This document shows positions 21,101-28,633 of a DNA stretch of 64,000 bases, in pieces. The notes under the pieces are model-generated. The model had not been told where the DNA came from. It saw only the letters and a list, made by a program, of their open reading frames with translations, and did no database searches. Origin of the DNA: Diploptera punctata (Eukaryota; Arthropoda; Insecta; Blattodea; Blaberidae); assembly GCA_030220185.1 (NCBI GenBank), contig JASPKZ010007249.1:558001-622000 (forward strand), given 5' to 3'. Made by a program: the position numbers and the translations under genes. Each line of letters begins with the position of its first letter. Positions within the stretch are counted from its first letter, which is position 1.

Positions 21101-23182
21101 CCCTATGTGATCAAAAAAATAACAGCAAACCACATGATCATTGAAGGGTTAGAAAATTATTAAAAAAATTTCTAACCTCATCCACTAATGCAGCCAGCTG
21201 CTCGATGGGTTTTACAGCCATATCACCTAAAATTATATGATGTGAGATATTTTCCTTTGGTATTGGTCCACGCTGTCGTTTAATGAAATAAACTCCTTTA
21301 CTCTTAAGGCTGACAGGAAAACTATTGAAAGCTTGTAGTTGTGCTGCATTGTTCTGAAGAACTATTAGTATCTGAAAATAATTATATGTGGAACTCAAAT
21401 ATTATGAATAAACAAATAATGTAGTATCATGAACTGACATTATATATAAAATATATTCAAAACAGTTCCAATATTTAAGTGCAGGTGTATGAAAACAAAA
21501 AAATAAAATATTCCATATAAACATTGACCTAAAATTAATATCTTAAAATATATTGGTATGAGTATTGTTTACCATCAATATGAATACACAATGTTACAGC
21601 AGAAATTTAATTTTGATAAATCTTTGGCAATAAACAAACAAGGAAGCAAGAGGCAACTTTTGAGAGTAATTCATTTTCATCTTAGGATTAAGCAATGCTG
21701 ATACTTAACACAAATATTTAGTAAATGATGGATGGTTGGTCAAAGAGATCCAATATGCTCATTTCCTTAAAAAATAAAATTATATCTTAGTTCTGGAACA
21801 TTTAAAGAACATGATATATATACAGAGTGTTCCAAAATGATGGATGGGGTTTCAAAGTTATTTAATTTCCCTTACATAATATATATAAGAACAAAAGTTA
21901 CATGGGATTAAAGAGAAACTCTTTGAGTTTTCATAACATACTTTATAAGTGTTCGATGTGAGCACCTTTTGTCACAAGGCACACATCTAGCTGATAGTCG
22001 AATTCCTCCCAAACCTTGGTCAGCATATTTGGAGTAATGAATTCAACAGCAGCAACAATCCTTCTTCTCAAGTCTGGAAAGTCGACCGGAAGTGGTGGTA
22101 TGTACACATGGTCCTTCACATACCCCCACAGGAAAAAATCACAAGGTGTGAGATTGGGAGACCGTGGAGGGTATGGGAATGAATCATGTCATCCAGACCG
22201 ACATGTCATTTGGTGTTCGTGGACGTCCTGGACTTTTCCTTTTACAGATACATCTAGTTGTTTCTAACTGTTTATACCATCATAGGATAATTTTATCTGA
22301 TGGAGGATCAATTCCAAATTGCTGTCGGAAAGCTCGCTGCACTGCAACAATGGAAAAAGACCTCACAAATTGCAACACACAGAATGACTTCTGTACGGGA
22401 ATCGCCATTTTCACAAATTTAACGCTGATGGCGTAATAATGACAAGAAACAAATTACTGCATACAGGACATGAAACTTCCACAGTTTTTCTTTCATTATA
22501 GCAAATAATCACACATCCAATTTCATTTGTAAAGCTGTGCCAATTACTTAAAACCCCATCCATCATTTTGGAACACAGTGTATATATATATATAACTGTC
22601 ATCCATGATGAATACATACTTCGAGAGCAAGTCTTTAGTGCCTTTCAGTAAAACCTGGAAAGAATAAGAGTGTTTCAAAGAATTTTCATAGATGTTTGAT
22701 AGAAGGATGCATAATAATAAATGGAGCACTTGCTATAGTGAAGATCAGACTATTAAATTTTGCATGTTTCTCTTAAGTATTGAACTCTGAAGTGCTCAAA
22801 GATATCAACTTTAGGATCCATGTTTATAAGACTTTTCTTCTTTGTGATGCATATATACCGGAACTCTTTTCCAGAACACATCCTATAAATTCTATCATAA
22901 CATCACAACAAATATACAATTTTTGGAAATTGATTACAATGTAAGAAGGTGATAGGCTTATTTGATAAACATTATTAAATTCAATCAATAAAAAGTTAAG
23001 AATTTACTAACCAATGGTTCAGGTTTATTAAGAAAATCCAATACAGCAGCCTTTTGTTCTTCAAATGCTAGAAGCCTGTTCCATTTTTCTGGCTTAAGCC
23101 TAAGTGTTTTTTGAACATAACGCCCCAAGTATTGAATTCTTGGATCTGGAGCTGATGATGGCTCAGCAGCTCCTCCACTCAT
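3766..23182 (-). CDS. Axonemal dynein heavy chain, outer-arm beta class (5' part, 10 exons)
   Basis: Motor subunit of ciliary/flagellar outer dynein arms; this part is the N-terminal tail (DHC_N1) that binds intermediate chains and the partner heavy chain, not the AAA+ motor. Exons: 23182-23012, 21371-21177, 19923-19727, 14877-14738, 12651-12499, 10076-9865, 6041-5944, 5670-5538, 4268-3984, 3876-3766. Every border has AG/GT and all phases join, giving 565 codons without a stop. Family marks I recognise: LRLKPEKWNRLL near residue 28, SLKSKGVYF, a VKGQVSGQTVLPMPVG block, NPTPS followed by INFW, LEYIYDQLRD, the KDIVLYLKPLLRHF region, ICNLLIKQ, ENLGSYFK, FIKLEKVEIGG, DLDRRLAS and LDRPLIK. These fit DNAH9/11/17 and Drosophila Dhc93AB/kl-5 rather than the gamma class. 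The gene continues beyond the left edge. Introns carry many transposons, but no coding exon is disrupted. Sperm or ciliated sensory-neuron expression is likely from the family, not visible here. Confidence 0.93.
3984..4268 (-). CDS. Dynein heavy chain coding exon 9
   Basis: 285 bp, 95 codons, phase 0 at both ends. Carries EFIKLEKVEIGG, YDALDPEDPAFE and KIRDLDRRLASVLCQAFDD, the clearest family signature in the window. Acceptor TTTCAG, donor GTGATA. Confidence 0.96.
4371..4406. repeat. (GT)n(AT)n microsatellite
   Basis: Compound dinucleotide repeat in a dynein intron; similar short TG runs occur at 5081-5100. Confidence 0.8.
4640..5065. repeat. Dispersed repeat of unknown class, copy 1
   Basis: The left half matches 8385-8605 in inverted orientation (ends with an (AAG)n-like run and 'aagcctgaccagaggctat'). 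The right half matches 47725-48012, ending 'cacatatcccctagaatg'. Together these show one dispersed family, with the three copies keeping different parts. No coding remnant or TSD was seen. Confidence 0.5.
5187..5345 (+). mobile_element. LINE 3'-end fragment (family 1)
   Basis: Matches the 3' end of the LINE at 6703-7558 (phrases 'aagaatgagatgggagaataacatt', 'acattagctcagga', 'gtatggagagctta'), on the opposite strand. Only the last few codons and 3' UTR remain. Confidence 0.55.
5538..5670 (-). CDS. Dynein heavy chain coding exon 8
   Basis: 133 bp; completes an arginine codon, then encodes ESRENLGSYFK and TLWTFHPKIVFERYQAFL, a strongly conserved heavy-chain block. Acceptor TGTTTTAG, donor GTAAAG. 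Confidence 0.94.
5944..6041 (-). CDS. Dynein heavy chain coding exon 7
   Basis: 98 bp beginning in phase 0 with AKKFLDPSSIF and ending with two bases carried over. Acceptor TTTATAG, donor GTATAT. Confidence 0.9.
6400..6560 (-). mobile_element. Short foldback with hammerhead-like core
   Basis: Arms around 6412-6455 and 6491-6548 are inverted copies. On the minus strand the centre has CTGAAGA (6474-6468), a pairing GAAGCC/GGCTTT stem, GAAA (6449-6446), a palindromic TCGCGA helix and then a UC cleavage-type pair. Upstream, a 'taagataaat' motif is repeated about six times (6350-6405). Confidence 0.55.
6703..7558 (-). pseudogene. 5'-truncated LINE (family 1), RT C-terminal part, 18-bp TSD
   Basis: Target duplication TTGTACAAATGTGAGGTT at 6685-6702 and 7559-7576 marks the ends exactly. 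On the minus strand it encodes the end of a non-LTR reverse transcriptase starting just before YADDVVLLADS, and then a post-RT region (VFENKVLRKIFGP, RLRWVGHVARMG). The two reading frames overlap around 7100-7157, so there is at least one frameshift. The 3' tail is a GTAA/GTGA simple repeat (6703-6725). Other copies: 5187, 31085, 34150, 34700, 55815. Confidence 0.88.
8385..8605. repeat. Dispersed repeat of unknown class, copy 2
   Basis: Inverted partial copy of 4640-4860; ends in a GAAGAAGAAG tract on the right. Confidence 0.5.
8903..9054 (+). mobile_element. Foldback element with hammerhead-like core
   Basis: Arms of about 55 bp are inverted copies ('ttaccTCAATATTAATGTTGA' type). The centre carries a well-preserved hammerhead-like core. 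A close relative lies at 56537-56730. Flanking blocks 'ccTCAAAATATAACTTCC' resemble the outer ends of the Penelope insertions in this window. Confidence 0.65.
8945..9015 (+). ncRNA. Candidate hammerhead ribozyme (best core, GUC)
   Basis: CTGACGA at 8964-8970, one T, a perfect six-pair stem AAAACA/TGTTTT with loop GAAT, GAAA at 8988-8991, a palindromic ACATGT helix III and GTC at 8995-8997. The sequence after the cleavage site (CAAGAA..AAATCAAC) pairs with that before the core (GTTGATTT..TTCTTG), as helix I requires. The single unpaired T after CTGANGA departs from the canonical fold and might weaken activity. Confidence 0.5.
9410..9757 (-). mobile_element. tRNA-like SINE, copy 2 of the 340-bp family
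   Basis: Aligns along its length with 3326-3660. The right end contains the box B-like and tRNA-like part on the minus strand (GGTTCGAGTCTCC, then a GTAGCCAAGTGGTTAAGG-type box A). Confidence 0.6.
9865..10076 (-). CDS. Dynein heavy chain coding exon 6
   Basis: 212 bp ending in phase 0. Encodes DIVLYLKPLLRHF, LMHVVCLVWANSQYY and ICNLLIKQ; this exon best separates beta from gamma heavy chains and supports beta. Acceptor TTTTCCAG, donor GTTAGA. Confidence 0.94.
10138..10330. repeat. (AAT)n microsatellites
   Basis: Two long (AAT)n runs (about 10138-10195 and 10274-10320) separated by AAC, ATG and other triplets; they abut the 3' end of the LINE fragment at 10321. Confidence 0.9.
10321..11087 (-). 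pseudogene. LINE fragment (family 2), RT C-terminal region
   Basis: On the minus strand it encodes a non-LTR reverse transcriptase end: KKKTKILAFKG, VNSFKYLGF, MYGSECWTITKRQEQRLEAA, LRNIAGYTLLDKKRNEDIRK and a GRRNVGRP tail. A 55-bp insertion (10825-10879) interrupts the FKYLGF region without stopping the frame. Truncated 5' beside the mariner-type element at 11090. Related fragments: 23821, 25870, 30610, 42470, 49655. Confidence 0.85.
10825..10879. mobile_element. 55-bp micro-insertion with 14-bp TSD
   Basis: AACATATGATAAAT occurs at 10811-10824 and 10880-10893; the insert between them ends in AACAACAAC. This is what an extremely 5'-truncated retroelement with an (AAC)n tail leaves behind. 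It lies inside the older LINE fragment. Confidence 0.7.
11090..12382 (+). mobile_element. Intact Tc1/mariner-type transposon, TA TSD
   Basis: Terminal inverted repeats of about 110-120 bp begin 'GGGCTTCCAATATAAA' and have high internal identity. TA flanks lie at 11088-11089 and 12383-12384. One uninterrupted transposase ORF fills the centre. The long, similar TIRs and open frame suggest a recent insertion, possibly still mobile. It sits in dynein intron 5, opposite to the gene. Confidence 0.92.
11220..12266 (+). CDS. Tc1/mariner superfamily transposase, full-length
   Basis: 348 residues. It cuts and pastes the element by a DDE/D nuclease acting at the TIRs. N-terminal helix-turn-helix region (about 1-110; LTLEQRIYVCKCYY, then STIHDLVTKFETTGSV) resembles the DUF4817-type DNA-binding part common in arthropod copies. 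Catalytic residues I place at D158 (FTDESWF), D245 (WFQQDSATAH) and D284 (SPDLTVCDFYLW); 38 residues separate the last two, unlike the 34 of classical mariner or Tc1. No stop or frameshift. Start chosen as the first ATG before the HTH, 130 bp inside the left end. The GGGCTTCC TIRs are its likely substrate. Activity is inferred only. Confidence 0.92.
   Translation: MRRQLTLEQRIYVCKCYYKYESASRVREENIRNFPGQLPPSRSTIHDLVTKFETTGSVRNKKHTRRCTVLTEEKLDEIGENLERSPQKSLLKLAQQVGISVSSAHAATTKLLKLKPYKCTRVHCLNQGDPIACVRYCEWYFSSVTEGLIDPQLLFFTDESWFHLNGRVNTHNTRYWCSENPNRIQETPLHDQKIGVWCAISAKRIIGPIFYEKTVTAERYRNDILTPFFLELTEEEKSYRWFQQDSATAHTAEESMNKIREVFEDRVISAGVWPPRSPDLTVCDFYLWSSLKDKVYKTNPHTLEELKNNIRNEIRNLTVPELQHVNLNVFTRYNACLTAGGQHFQHFL
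12499..12651 (-). CDS. Dynein heavy chain coding exon 5
   Basis: 153 bp entering and leaving in the same phase (one base carried). Encodes EINFWNSRLRNLEYIYDQL, then KMAAILEKTDSAYYP, a highly conserved DHC_N1 block. Acceptor GTTGCAG, donor GTATAT. The downstream intron (10077-12498) holds the intact mariner-type transposon. Confidence 0.94.
12755..13180 (+). repeat. tRNA-like repeat (SINE-type)
   Basis: Begins with a tRNA-like block (box A-like 'tggctcaaatcgtaaaatg', box B-like GGTTCAATACCCAG) and continues with 'attaagcctggtgacccc' and 'ggagtaggctatatgcc', phrases of the kind seen in dispersed insect repeats. No TSD determined. Confidence 0.4.
13567..13959 (+). mobile_element. tRNA-derived SINE (type B), 12-bp TSD
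   Basis: AGTTTAATACAA flanks it (13555-13566, 13960-13971). The head is tRNA-like (CCACCACTGTGCCTCAAGGT... with box B GGTTCGATCCC) and it ends with a poly(A) tail. Other type B copies: 17839, 35514, 40387, 44766. Confidence 0.85.
13990..14690 (-). repeat. Two copies of a 300-bp tRNA-like repeat (type C)
   Basis: Copies at about 13990-14290 and 14395-14690 share 'tgaaaagaaaaattaatgtc', a tRNA-like block with box B-like GGTTCGATTCCTGG (minus strand) and a 'ctatctgc..gcttc' block; a third partial piece lies at 14343-14400. Inverted copies are at about 63090-63370 and 63640-63870. Exon 4 of the dynein gene follows directly. Confidence 0.55.
14738..14877 (-). CDS. Dynein heavy chain coding exon 4
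   Basis: 140 bp; takes the two bases left by exon 3 to make a serine codon and leaves one base. Encodes a segment with AIEGVVIKWATQIN and GGQNPTPS, the usual 'VI.W..QI..VL' and 'NPTP' pattern of beta heavy chains. Donor GTAAAT, acceptor TTTTAG. Confidence 0.92.
14903..15176. repeat. Long imperfect (ATT)n / (ATC)n microsatellite
   Basis: About 270 bp of ATT, ACT and ATC triplets; the mariner at 15182 has inserted at its right end. Confidence 0.9.
15182..16511 (+). mobile_element. mariner transposon (DD34D), decayed, TA TSD
   Basis: Near-perfect 29-bp inverted ends (GAGGTGTGATCAATAAGTTT type) with TA flanks at 15180-15181 and 16512-16513; 1330 bp, the usual mariner size. The coding region is frameshifted. 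Confidence 0.93.
15389..16501 (+). pseudogene. mariner transposase with two frameshifts
   Basis: Three frame segments, 15389-15541, 15538-15993 and 15980-16501, add up to a SETMAR-like mariner transposase. Motifs: VRQFL and FEWF (HTH region), GRP linker, TGDETWIYGYDP, HHDNAPAH and ADFFLFP; 34 residues separate the last two catalytic D. The breaks are a one-base change before the FEWF region (about 15500) and one extra T in a nine-T run at 15973-15981. Not functional as read here. Confidence 0.92.
17243..17604. mobile_element. Penelope-type foldback, 15-bp TSD
   Basis: GGATATATACTGTAA at 17228-17242 and 17605-17619 delimits it. Arms of about 110 bp (from 17255 and to 17562) are inverted. A decayed hammerhead-like core (TTGAAAA, T, GAGAG..CTCTT, GAAA) lies in the right arm near 17469-17500. 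Confidence 0.75.
17839..18223 (+). mobile_element. tRNA-derived SINE (type B), 12-bp TSD
   Basis: TSD ATCTTGACATGA (17827-17838, 18224-18235). tRNA-like head CCACCGCTGTGGTCTCGGG with box B GGTTCGATCCC, internal region with (ATC)n, tail of A. Among the least decayed type B copies here. Confidence 0.92.
18360..18525 (+). mobile_element. Foldback with hammerhead-like core
   Basis: Arms 18363-18421 and 18461-18519 are inverted copies. The loop has CGGAAGA (one change from CTGANGA), T, an AATG/CATT stem, GAAA and a helix ending in GTC. Confidence 0.6.
18797..19594. repeat. Tandem repeat, 307-bp period, 2.6 copies, tRNA-like core
   Basis: The start word GAAGAGAAAAATTCT occurs at 18803, 19110 and 19418. 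Each unit holds, on the minus strand, a tRNA-like block (GTAGCTCAGTTGGTAGAGCA, an anticodon-like arm with loop CCGGAAA, box B GGTTCGAGTCCC). The acceptor stem does not pair, so these are unlikely to be working tRNA genes. Units are nearly identical, pointing to recent duplication. Confidence 0.9.
19727..19923 (-). CDS. Dynein heavy chain coding exon 3
   Basis: 197 bp starting in phase 0 and leaving two bases (AG). Contains the conserved block HVHSLKSTVYQVKGQVSGQ and LPMPVG. Acceptor TTTCAG, donor GTAACA. Confidence 0.92.
20139..21087 (-). mobile_element. LINE 3' fragment interrupted by a second LINE
   Basis: TGTTCCCTA occurs at both ends (about 20130 and 21090). On the minus strand the right part encodes a reverse-transcriptase tail (ILTYGSESWTI, RILATEMD.LWRS). 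The segment 20302-20805 is a later insertion in the opposite orientation. Confidence 0.65.
20302..20805 (+). mobile_element. 5'-truncated LINE, RNase H and zinc-knuckle end, 15-bp TSD
   Basis: TSD ACTTCTCCCCCTCTT (20287-20301, 20806-20820). Encodes the end of an RNase H domain (VVLQWIPAHCGVTGNEIADFL, with the DEDD-family histidine/aspartate pattern), then FRLLTGHDCLN and a CPFCNLNE...HLLRCP cysteine cluster, stop at 20791. The frame is open. Tail is (ACCA)n-like. A shorter copy lies at 63417-63645. Confidence 0.9.
21177..21371 (-). CDS. Dynein heavy chain coding exon 2
   Basis: 195 bp, 65 codons, phase 0 at both ends; acceptor TTTTCAG, donor GTTAGA. Contains SLKSKGVYF and the ILGDM motif, matching the segment that follows the KPEP motif in beta heavy chains. 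Confidence 0.9.
21823..22580 (-). mobile_element. Internally deleted mariner-type element in dynein intron 1
   Basis: Ends GTGTTCCAAAATGATGGATG are inverted; TA lies outside both ends (21821-21822, 22581-22582). On the minus strand the transposase N-terminus is readable (MAIPVQKSFCVLQF, VQRAFRQQFGIDPPS, CICKRKSPGRPRTPN, a DUF4817-type HTH), followed after a large deletion by the C-terminus (PVGVCEGPCVH..., later WEEFDYQLDVC). The catalytic core is missing, so it is non-autonomous. Confidence 0.85.
23012..23182 (-). CDS. Dynein heavy chain coding exon 1 (start codon)
   Basis: The ATG at 23182-23180 opens 57 codons starting MSGGAAEPSS and ending at a GTTAGT donor in phase 0. The start is chosen because it opens the only frame that joins to the next exons and leads into a DPRIQYLGRYV block typical of beta-class heavy chains. 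An acceptor (TATAG) ends 2 bp before the ATG, so the 5' UTR probably begins in another exon. Confidence 0.9.
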
Positions 23183-23196
23183 ATCTATAATTAATA
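23183..23196 (-). promoter_or_regulatory. Splice acceptor just upstream of the dynein start codon
   Basis: On the minus strand TTAATTATAG ends at 23185, two bases before the ATG. It suggests the 5' UTR is carried mostly on an upstream exon. Confidence 0.5.
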
Positions 23197-23357
23197 CACA
23201 TTATTATTAATTAGGTTTCCAGATGAAGAAGAAGAAGGTACTCTAATAAATAAGGTGAGTCTCTTGTATCTTACCCCATAAAAGTTGAGTTCTTTTAGAA
23301 CATGATTCAATACACTATACTAAAAATCTTCGACATATCTTGTAAAAAGGTAAAGCG

Positions 23358-23629
23358 ATCCTACTACAGGTCCTAGGAGGCCCTTGGGTAGTAGAAGTTT
23401 AAGGTTACCACTTTTCTAGACAATTGACACTTGATGTCAGCCAAGTTGTCATCCCTGTATGACGGTCGTCTTTACAGAATAAGTATCTGGTATTCATTTC
23501 GGTTAGAGGCTGAGTCGATACCAGGCCATGGGTCAGTTTAAAAATCCTGACCCCACCGGGACATGAACCCTCTACCTTCCGGCTTGTAGTGTATTGCCTT
23601 AACCAACTACACTACAGCATACCTCCTGA
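23358..23629 (-). mobile_element. tRNA-like SINE, second copy of the edge repeat
   Basis: Shares several blocks with 1-213 (for example 'ggcttgtag', 'cttaacca.ctac'). Box B-like GGTTCATGTCCCG on the minus strand. Confidence 0.5.
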
Positions 23630-23820
23630 CATGTATTATATAATCAATTTAACATTGAACTGTTCTTTAATTTTATCAAATTTTTTTATCTTCTAAATGT
23701 TGTAATAATATTTCTGAGAGGATTCCTGGGTGGTCATTAAAATTCCATCTTCCTGTATAGAGAATTCAATGATGAATTTAAAATAATTTTGTTTTAAAAT
23801 TGTTTAATTATATGGTTTAA

Positions 23821-24235
23821 TTCATCATCATCATCTAGGGATTAAGCCTGTTGGCACGTTCCGGTTTCATGAAAGCTAGAATTGTTAAAATTGTTCAGAC
23901 CATCTTCTGTGTGGGCGACCAACATTTCTCCTTCTGTGTGGTTTATAATTTAGCAATAATTTTGGAAATCTTTCTTCTGGCATTCTATCAATATGTTCTT
24001 TCCAGTCGTTCCTATATTTAATTATTCGGTCTGTAAGTTTGAAAATATTTAGTTCCTTTCTTATATCTTCATTTCTTTTCTTATCCAGCAGAGTATATCC
24101 TGCTATATTTTTTTAAAAATCAGCTGCTTCCAATCTTTGTTCTTGCCTTTTAGTGATCGTCCAACATTCTGATCCATACATCAATACAGAACAGCCATTA
24201 CTTTGTAAAATTTAATTTTTGTTTCTTTTCTATAT
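23821..24235 (-). pseudogene. LINE fragment (family 2)
   Basis: Nearly collinear with 10321-10740: same 3' end ('gggattaagcctgttgg'), same post-RT region, with small deletions and a T-rich insertion near 24110. Confidence 0.8.
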
Positions 24236-24841
24236 TGTTTAATTGTCTGACATAATTCTTATTCAAGTTTTTTTCCTCCCTTTAATTATTCATCTATTAT
24301 TATTTTCATAATTCCATTTATTGGTATTTTGATACATTAATTTAAAATAAATGTTTATGGTAATTTTTCTTCACTCAGTCGTGGTGTGATTTATTTTCAT
24401 GACATTCTCCTTTTTTCCCCCTCAAATTTTAAGAGTGCAGTGTAGCCTATATTCAAGGATGGCTTGTTTTCAGGCCTATAGAAACAAACAGTATAAGACT
24501 TAGTTTATCTTTAATCTGGCCCTACCTAGCCTAGAACTCAGGAGTCGTCATTGATTGATTGTTAGTTCATATTTTCATAACATCTATTTTAAAGATTTTA
24601 AATTAATTTAAGTCCGTTGAATTTCTGCTCACATTACTAGACACTGTCAAAATATTAAATCACATTTTGTGACACTTATTTTTACATGGTAATTCCTGTG
24701 CAAGAGATACCCTATAATACATGGCAGAGAAAGCAGAATTTAAATTGTACCTTACAATTACTACTATCCCCATTTGTCCCACTGCAGGAACATGGGTATT
24801 TCCTTAGTAAGAATTTTCTTAACCAGACAAATTTATTTACA

Positions 24842-25640
24842 CTTATTTCTCTATAGATGTCATGAATGGCATGTGGTTAGCATATCGACCCAATGATACA
24901 TCTAGTGGGCAACTAAGGTATTAACTCGGATGTTGAAGGTCAGCAAATTTTGCTTAGAGGTCTCTTTTTTTTCAGTCATAAGATATTAATTAAAAATTAA
25001 AATGTAGCTGTTGGCAGGTGCCATCATCCTCAACTTTGTTAAAATTAATGTATGTAACATATTATTAATTGGAGGCTTTTCGGAAGTTAATTTCCATCGT
25101 AAGCAGGGCGAGTATGCACAACTAGTTGTTGTATTTAAGACACTGTAGACATCGATGGTTTTGATGTGTCTCCAGTAGGAACTGACTGGTTTTTAACTAT
25201 CTCGTATAAAGAATTGTATGTTTGGGGTGTGTTCTCATTTAGTAGCAGGTTGATGTCGATTTGTTTAATGATTTCAAGGTCTTCTAGTAAATTCATTTTA
25301 GCTGGAATTCTAATAGAATTTTATTAATATTGACTCTTTTCAGGCTTAAGGTTCTTTTTACAAGTCTGAAAATATCCATACTCAGGCAACTAAGATATTA
25401 ACTCGGATGTTGAAGGTCGGTAAATTTTGCTTAGAGGCCTCTTTTTTCAGGTTTAAGGTTCTTTTTACAAGACTGAAAATATCCAGACTCGGAACCCACG
25501 GCTTAAAGTCCCTCCCAGAGGACTTGTTCTTTGGATGTTTCCATCCTATAAAAAAAACTCATTTACCCCGGTCGGGTTTGAACTCGCGACCCTCGGGGAT
25601 AGAGGCAAGAAACATAATCACTAATGGAGAAGTTTGGCAA
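24842..25640. repeat. Repeat type D fragments
   Basis: Two pieces (about 24842-25000 and 25382-25640) share 'ggtattaactcggatgttgaaggtc', 'tgcttagaggcct' and, in the second, a tRNA-like box B (GGTTTGAACTCGCG, plus strand, in 25570-25600). Further copies: 44283-44660, 46425-46790, 53090-53270. Confidence 0.5.
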
Positions 25641-25869
25641 AATAAAGAGATGAATGGAAGAAGATTGTGAAGGAGGCCAAGGCTCATCAATGGCTGTAGA
25701 GCTAAAGAGTAAGTAAGTAACCACAACCACTAGAACACCGCGGCCGACAGATAGTATGAGGTGTAGGAAAATCGTAAGCAAACGAAGTAGTGTACAACTG
25801 GAAGTGAACAGTCATACATAATGATTAATGACAGTAAGGAATTCAGGAGATGACCTACAACGTTCAGTC

Positions 25870-26520
25870 CACTCTTTTCACCAAATTGCAAATAAACTAC
25901 AACATGGAAATCTCAACAGAAAAATCTAAAGTCATGGCTTTCCTAGGAAAAGACCCAGTTCGCAGTAAATAAAATTGTTATTAATAATAAAATATTAGAA
26001 CAAACTAACACATTTAACTATCTCGGATACCAAGTTACATACGAAGAGGAAAAAGATTTTACTCAAAAAATTATAAAATTTAACAGAGTAACGGAATTAT
26101 AAATAATATTATCAAGCCAAACACAGTACAGCAACACACACGAACTAGAATTTATGAAACACTGGCCAGACCCATATTATGTTACGGCAGTGAGGCCTGG
26201 GCAATTCGCAGTGTAGATGAACAAAGACTAACTGCGGCAGAAATGAAATTTATGAGACGTACTGCAGGCTACTCAAGAACAGACTATAAAAGGAATTCTG
26301 AGATTCTCAAAGAATTACATATAGAATCAATCATGAAATATGTACAAAAATACAGAAACAACTGGAAATCTCACGTAAGAAGAATGAGCAGAGCATGAAT
26401 ACTACGTCAGATCTTAAATTACGAGCCACCAGGCAAGAGATCTTTGGGCAGACCCTTCAAACGTTGGATTTGAGACCGTAACAGACCACTAGGTCTATCA
26501 CATGAAAGGGAGAAGAAGAA
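25870..26520 (+). pseudogene. LINE fragment (family 2 related), decayed
   Basis: In broken frames it encodes KSKVMAFLG, FNYLGYQV, RPILCYGSEAWAIRS, AAEMKFMRRTAGY and GRPFKRW, an RT C-terminal region like that at 10321. Tail of GAAGAAGAAG. Confidence 0.75.
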
Positions 26521-28633
26521 GAAGGTTATCGTAACTATCGGTACCCCAACTTGAAGTCTGCAGAGGTCTTTGTTAGGGCTCCAACATATGTGCGTGTATG
26601 CACACTAATATTTATTTATCGAGCGGGAGGACAACGAAGAAGCTCCTCTAGTAAGTAATGACGTGACATTTGTCCTGTGAAATATTGCGGTCGTAGCCGT
26701 ACCAAGCCACGCAAGATACAACCCAGCGCTATTAAGCTACAATTTTCCTCCCCCTCCCCCTTCTATATCCGTCTTAAACTTTTAAATTGCTTCTGAAATA
26801 AGCAATAAATACCACAACATCCCGGTACCAGAGCTATTTGCAAGAATAGCCTTTTTATTTTTGCCTTAGAAGATACTTTTTTTTTTTGCAATTTTTTAAG
26901 ACGTGTGTCAACTTAATCAAACAATAGTCATATTTCTGATCATATGTAATGCATTTTCTAAAAATAATTAGATTTTCACGGCAAAATCAAACACGTAATA
27001 CAATTTTTACGAGGCATTTTAGTAGCGTTGGCGTTATTTTACACTTCAAACAGAAATCAATTTTATGTAAGATCCATCTTCTTCTTCCTTCAACTAAGTA
27101 TATTGGTGTGCTTGGAAGAGTAACAGCGAAACTTTTTATTCAAATAGGCCTTTTTAAATTATAACAGCGGTAACTTCAATGATCAAATTTATAAAATTGT
27201 AAGGTCATACTGTATTTTTTTTAAAAATTTAAATGTAGGCCGACCAGGTCATAAAAGTTGTGAATATTTTAACATTTTTAAATAATACGTAACCGCTCCT
27301 AGTAGCTTAATCGGGAAGAACATATTATTCAAAATAAGAGCTGGAAAATGGGGTACTTATTAATGATATATTACAAAATCAAAATAAGTCATATGAGAGT
27401 CAATGCATGATTATAAGTTTATGGAAAAATGTTGATTATATTATCGTCTTATAATGATGTTAGGCTGCATTTTTTATTTTCACAATCCATTGGTTATGGT
27501 TATGACATAATTTCAATTAAAAACATATTTTTCTAATATGTTTTAATGCTAACATTATAGAACCTAGCATTCGTAAATCAGAGAGAAAAATATTCGTCTC
27601 CAAATGAACGAATATGCATAGATAATACGGCTACGTGTAAAATAGATAGACTATTTAGCACCATTTTCAAAACTGGCGTTTAGTTTCCCCCCCCCCTTTG
27701 TGGCAAAATATATACAAACAAACAAATAAGATAGGTCTAATGCAGATCATTTTCTATAGCTGAAAGAGCGAAAACAGGATAACTTAGATAACTGGATCAC
27801 GGTAGTAAGATAGATACACATAAACTGATTTGCACAGATATTTACTAATGTCCGTCCGAGCAAATGTAGAGAAAGTTGTTTGAAATAAGCCATCTGCGCA
27901 GGAGGCGTGCAAAATACACGGTCAATGAGGCCACAGTATGAAGTGCTGGAGGGAGAACAGATCACGTGACATTGCTTCACTTCGCTGTAGAGTTTCAAGC
28001 GAGAAATATGTCTAGTCGGAAAGCTGAGGAACGGTCTTGCGTCCTGGAGAACGTAAGATTGTTCTCAATTTGGGGGGGGGGGCGGTCACAATCTTGTTCA
28101 TACAACCATTTAAAAAAAATTAACAACGAGACAATTTTCTCAAAATATATAAAACAGTATACAACTCTGTTCATGTGTTTTTGCGTTTCACATAATTTAT
28201 AGTTTTATAGTATATTGAAAATAAAAAAAATAACTTTTTTTGTGTGAGGCATTACAAAAATGTATATTAAAAATAATTTTTAGCATCTGAAAATTTCATC
28301 GAAATCGGTTTGAAAAATAAATTTGCAAAGAGTGAAAGTTTTCAAGATGTGTTTTCCGTTTATTTTTAAGTGTGAATTTTCGTGACTTATTTTATTTTTC
28401 TTTTTCTCCGTCTCGTGAAAAACTGATTTTGGTTACATTTTCAGGCACTATAGAAATAAAAATAATAAAACTCATTAAATTCAATTAATTGGACTTGGCG
28501 CCGTGAATGGTTTTTGGGGTGACTCGGGTAAGTAAACACCAAACCTGCTTCGTAAAAATTAGACAAGACATAATATAAAACACATTTAAAAATAATATTG
28601 TAATTGCCAAAAAATGCAAATTATTATTATTAT
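26521..28633. other. Intergenic sequence, no gene or repeat recognised
   Basis: AT-rich with a few poly(C)/poly(G) tracts (27687-27698, 28071-28083). No convincing exon, RNA gene or element ends. The short frame at 27966-28202 has no features of a protein. Confidence 0.4.

Noticed and set aside
22016..22436. Plus-strand coding frames of 83 and 90 codons
   Set aside because: They are the opposite strand of the transposase remnant in the deleted mariner element; the minus-strand reading has recognisable HTH motifs.
22622..22663. Extra dynein exon (a VLLKGTKDLL-like 35-bp segment with acceptor and donor-like ends)
   Set aside because: Its length breaks the phase: exon 2 would then read a stop after two codons. 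Exons 1 and 2 join directly in phase 0 and match the family without it.
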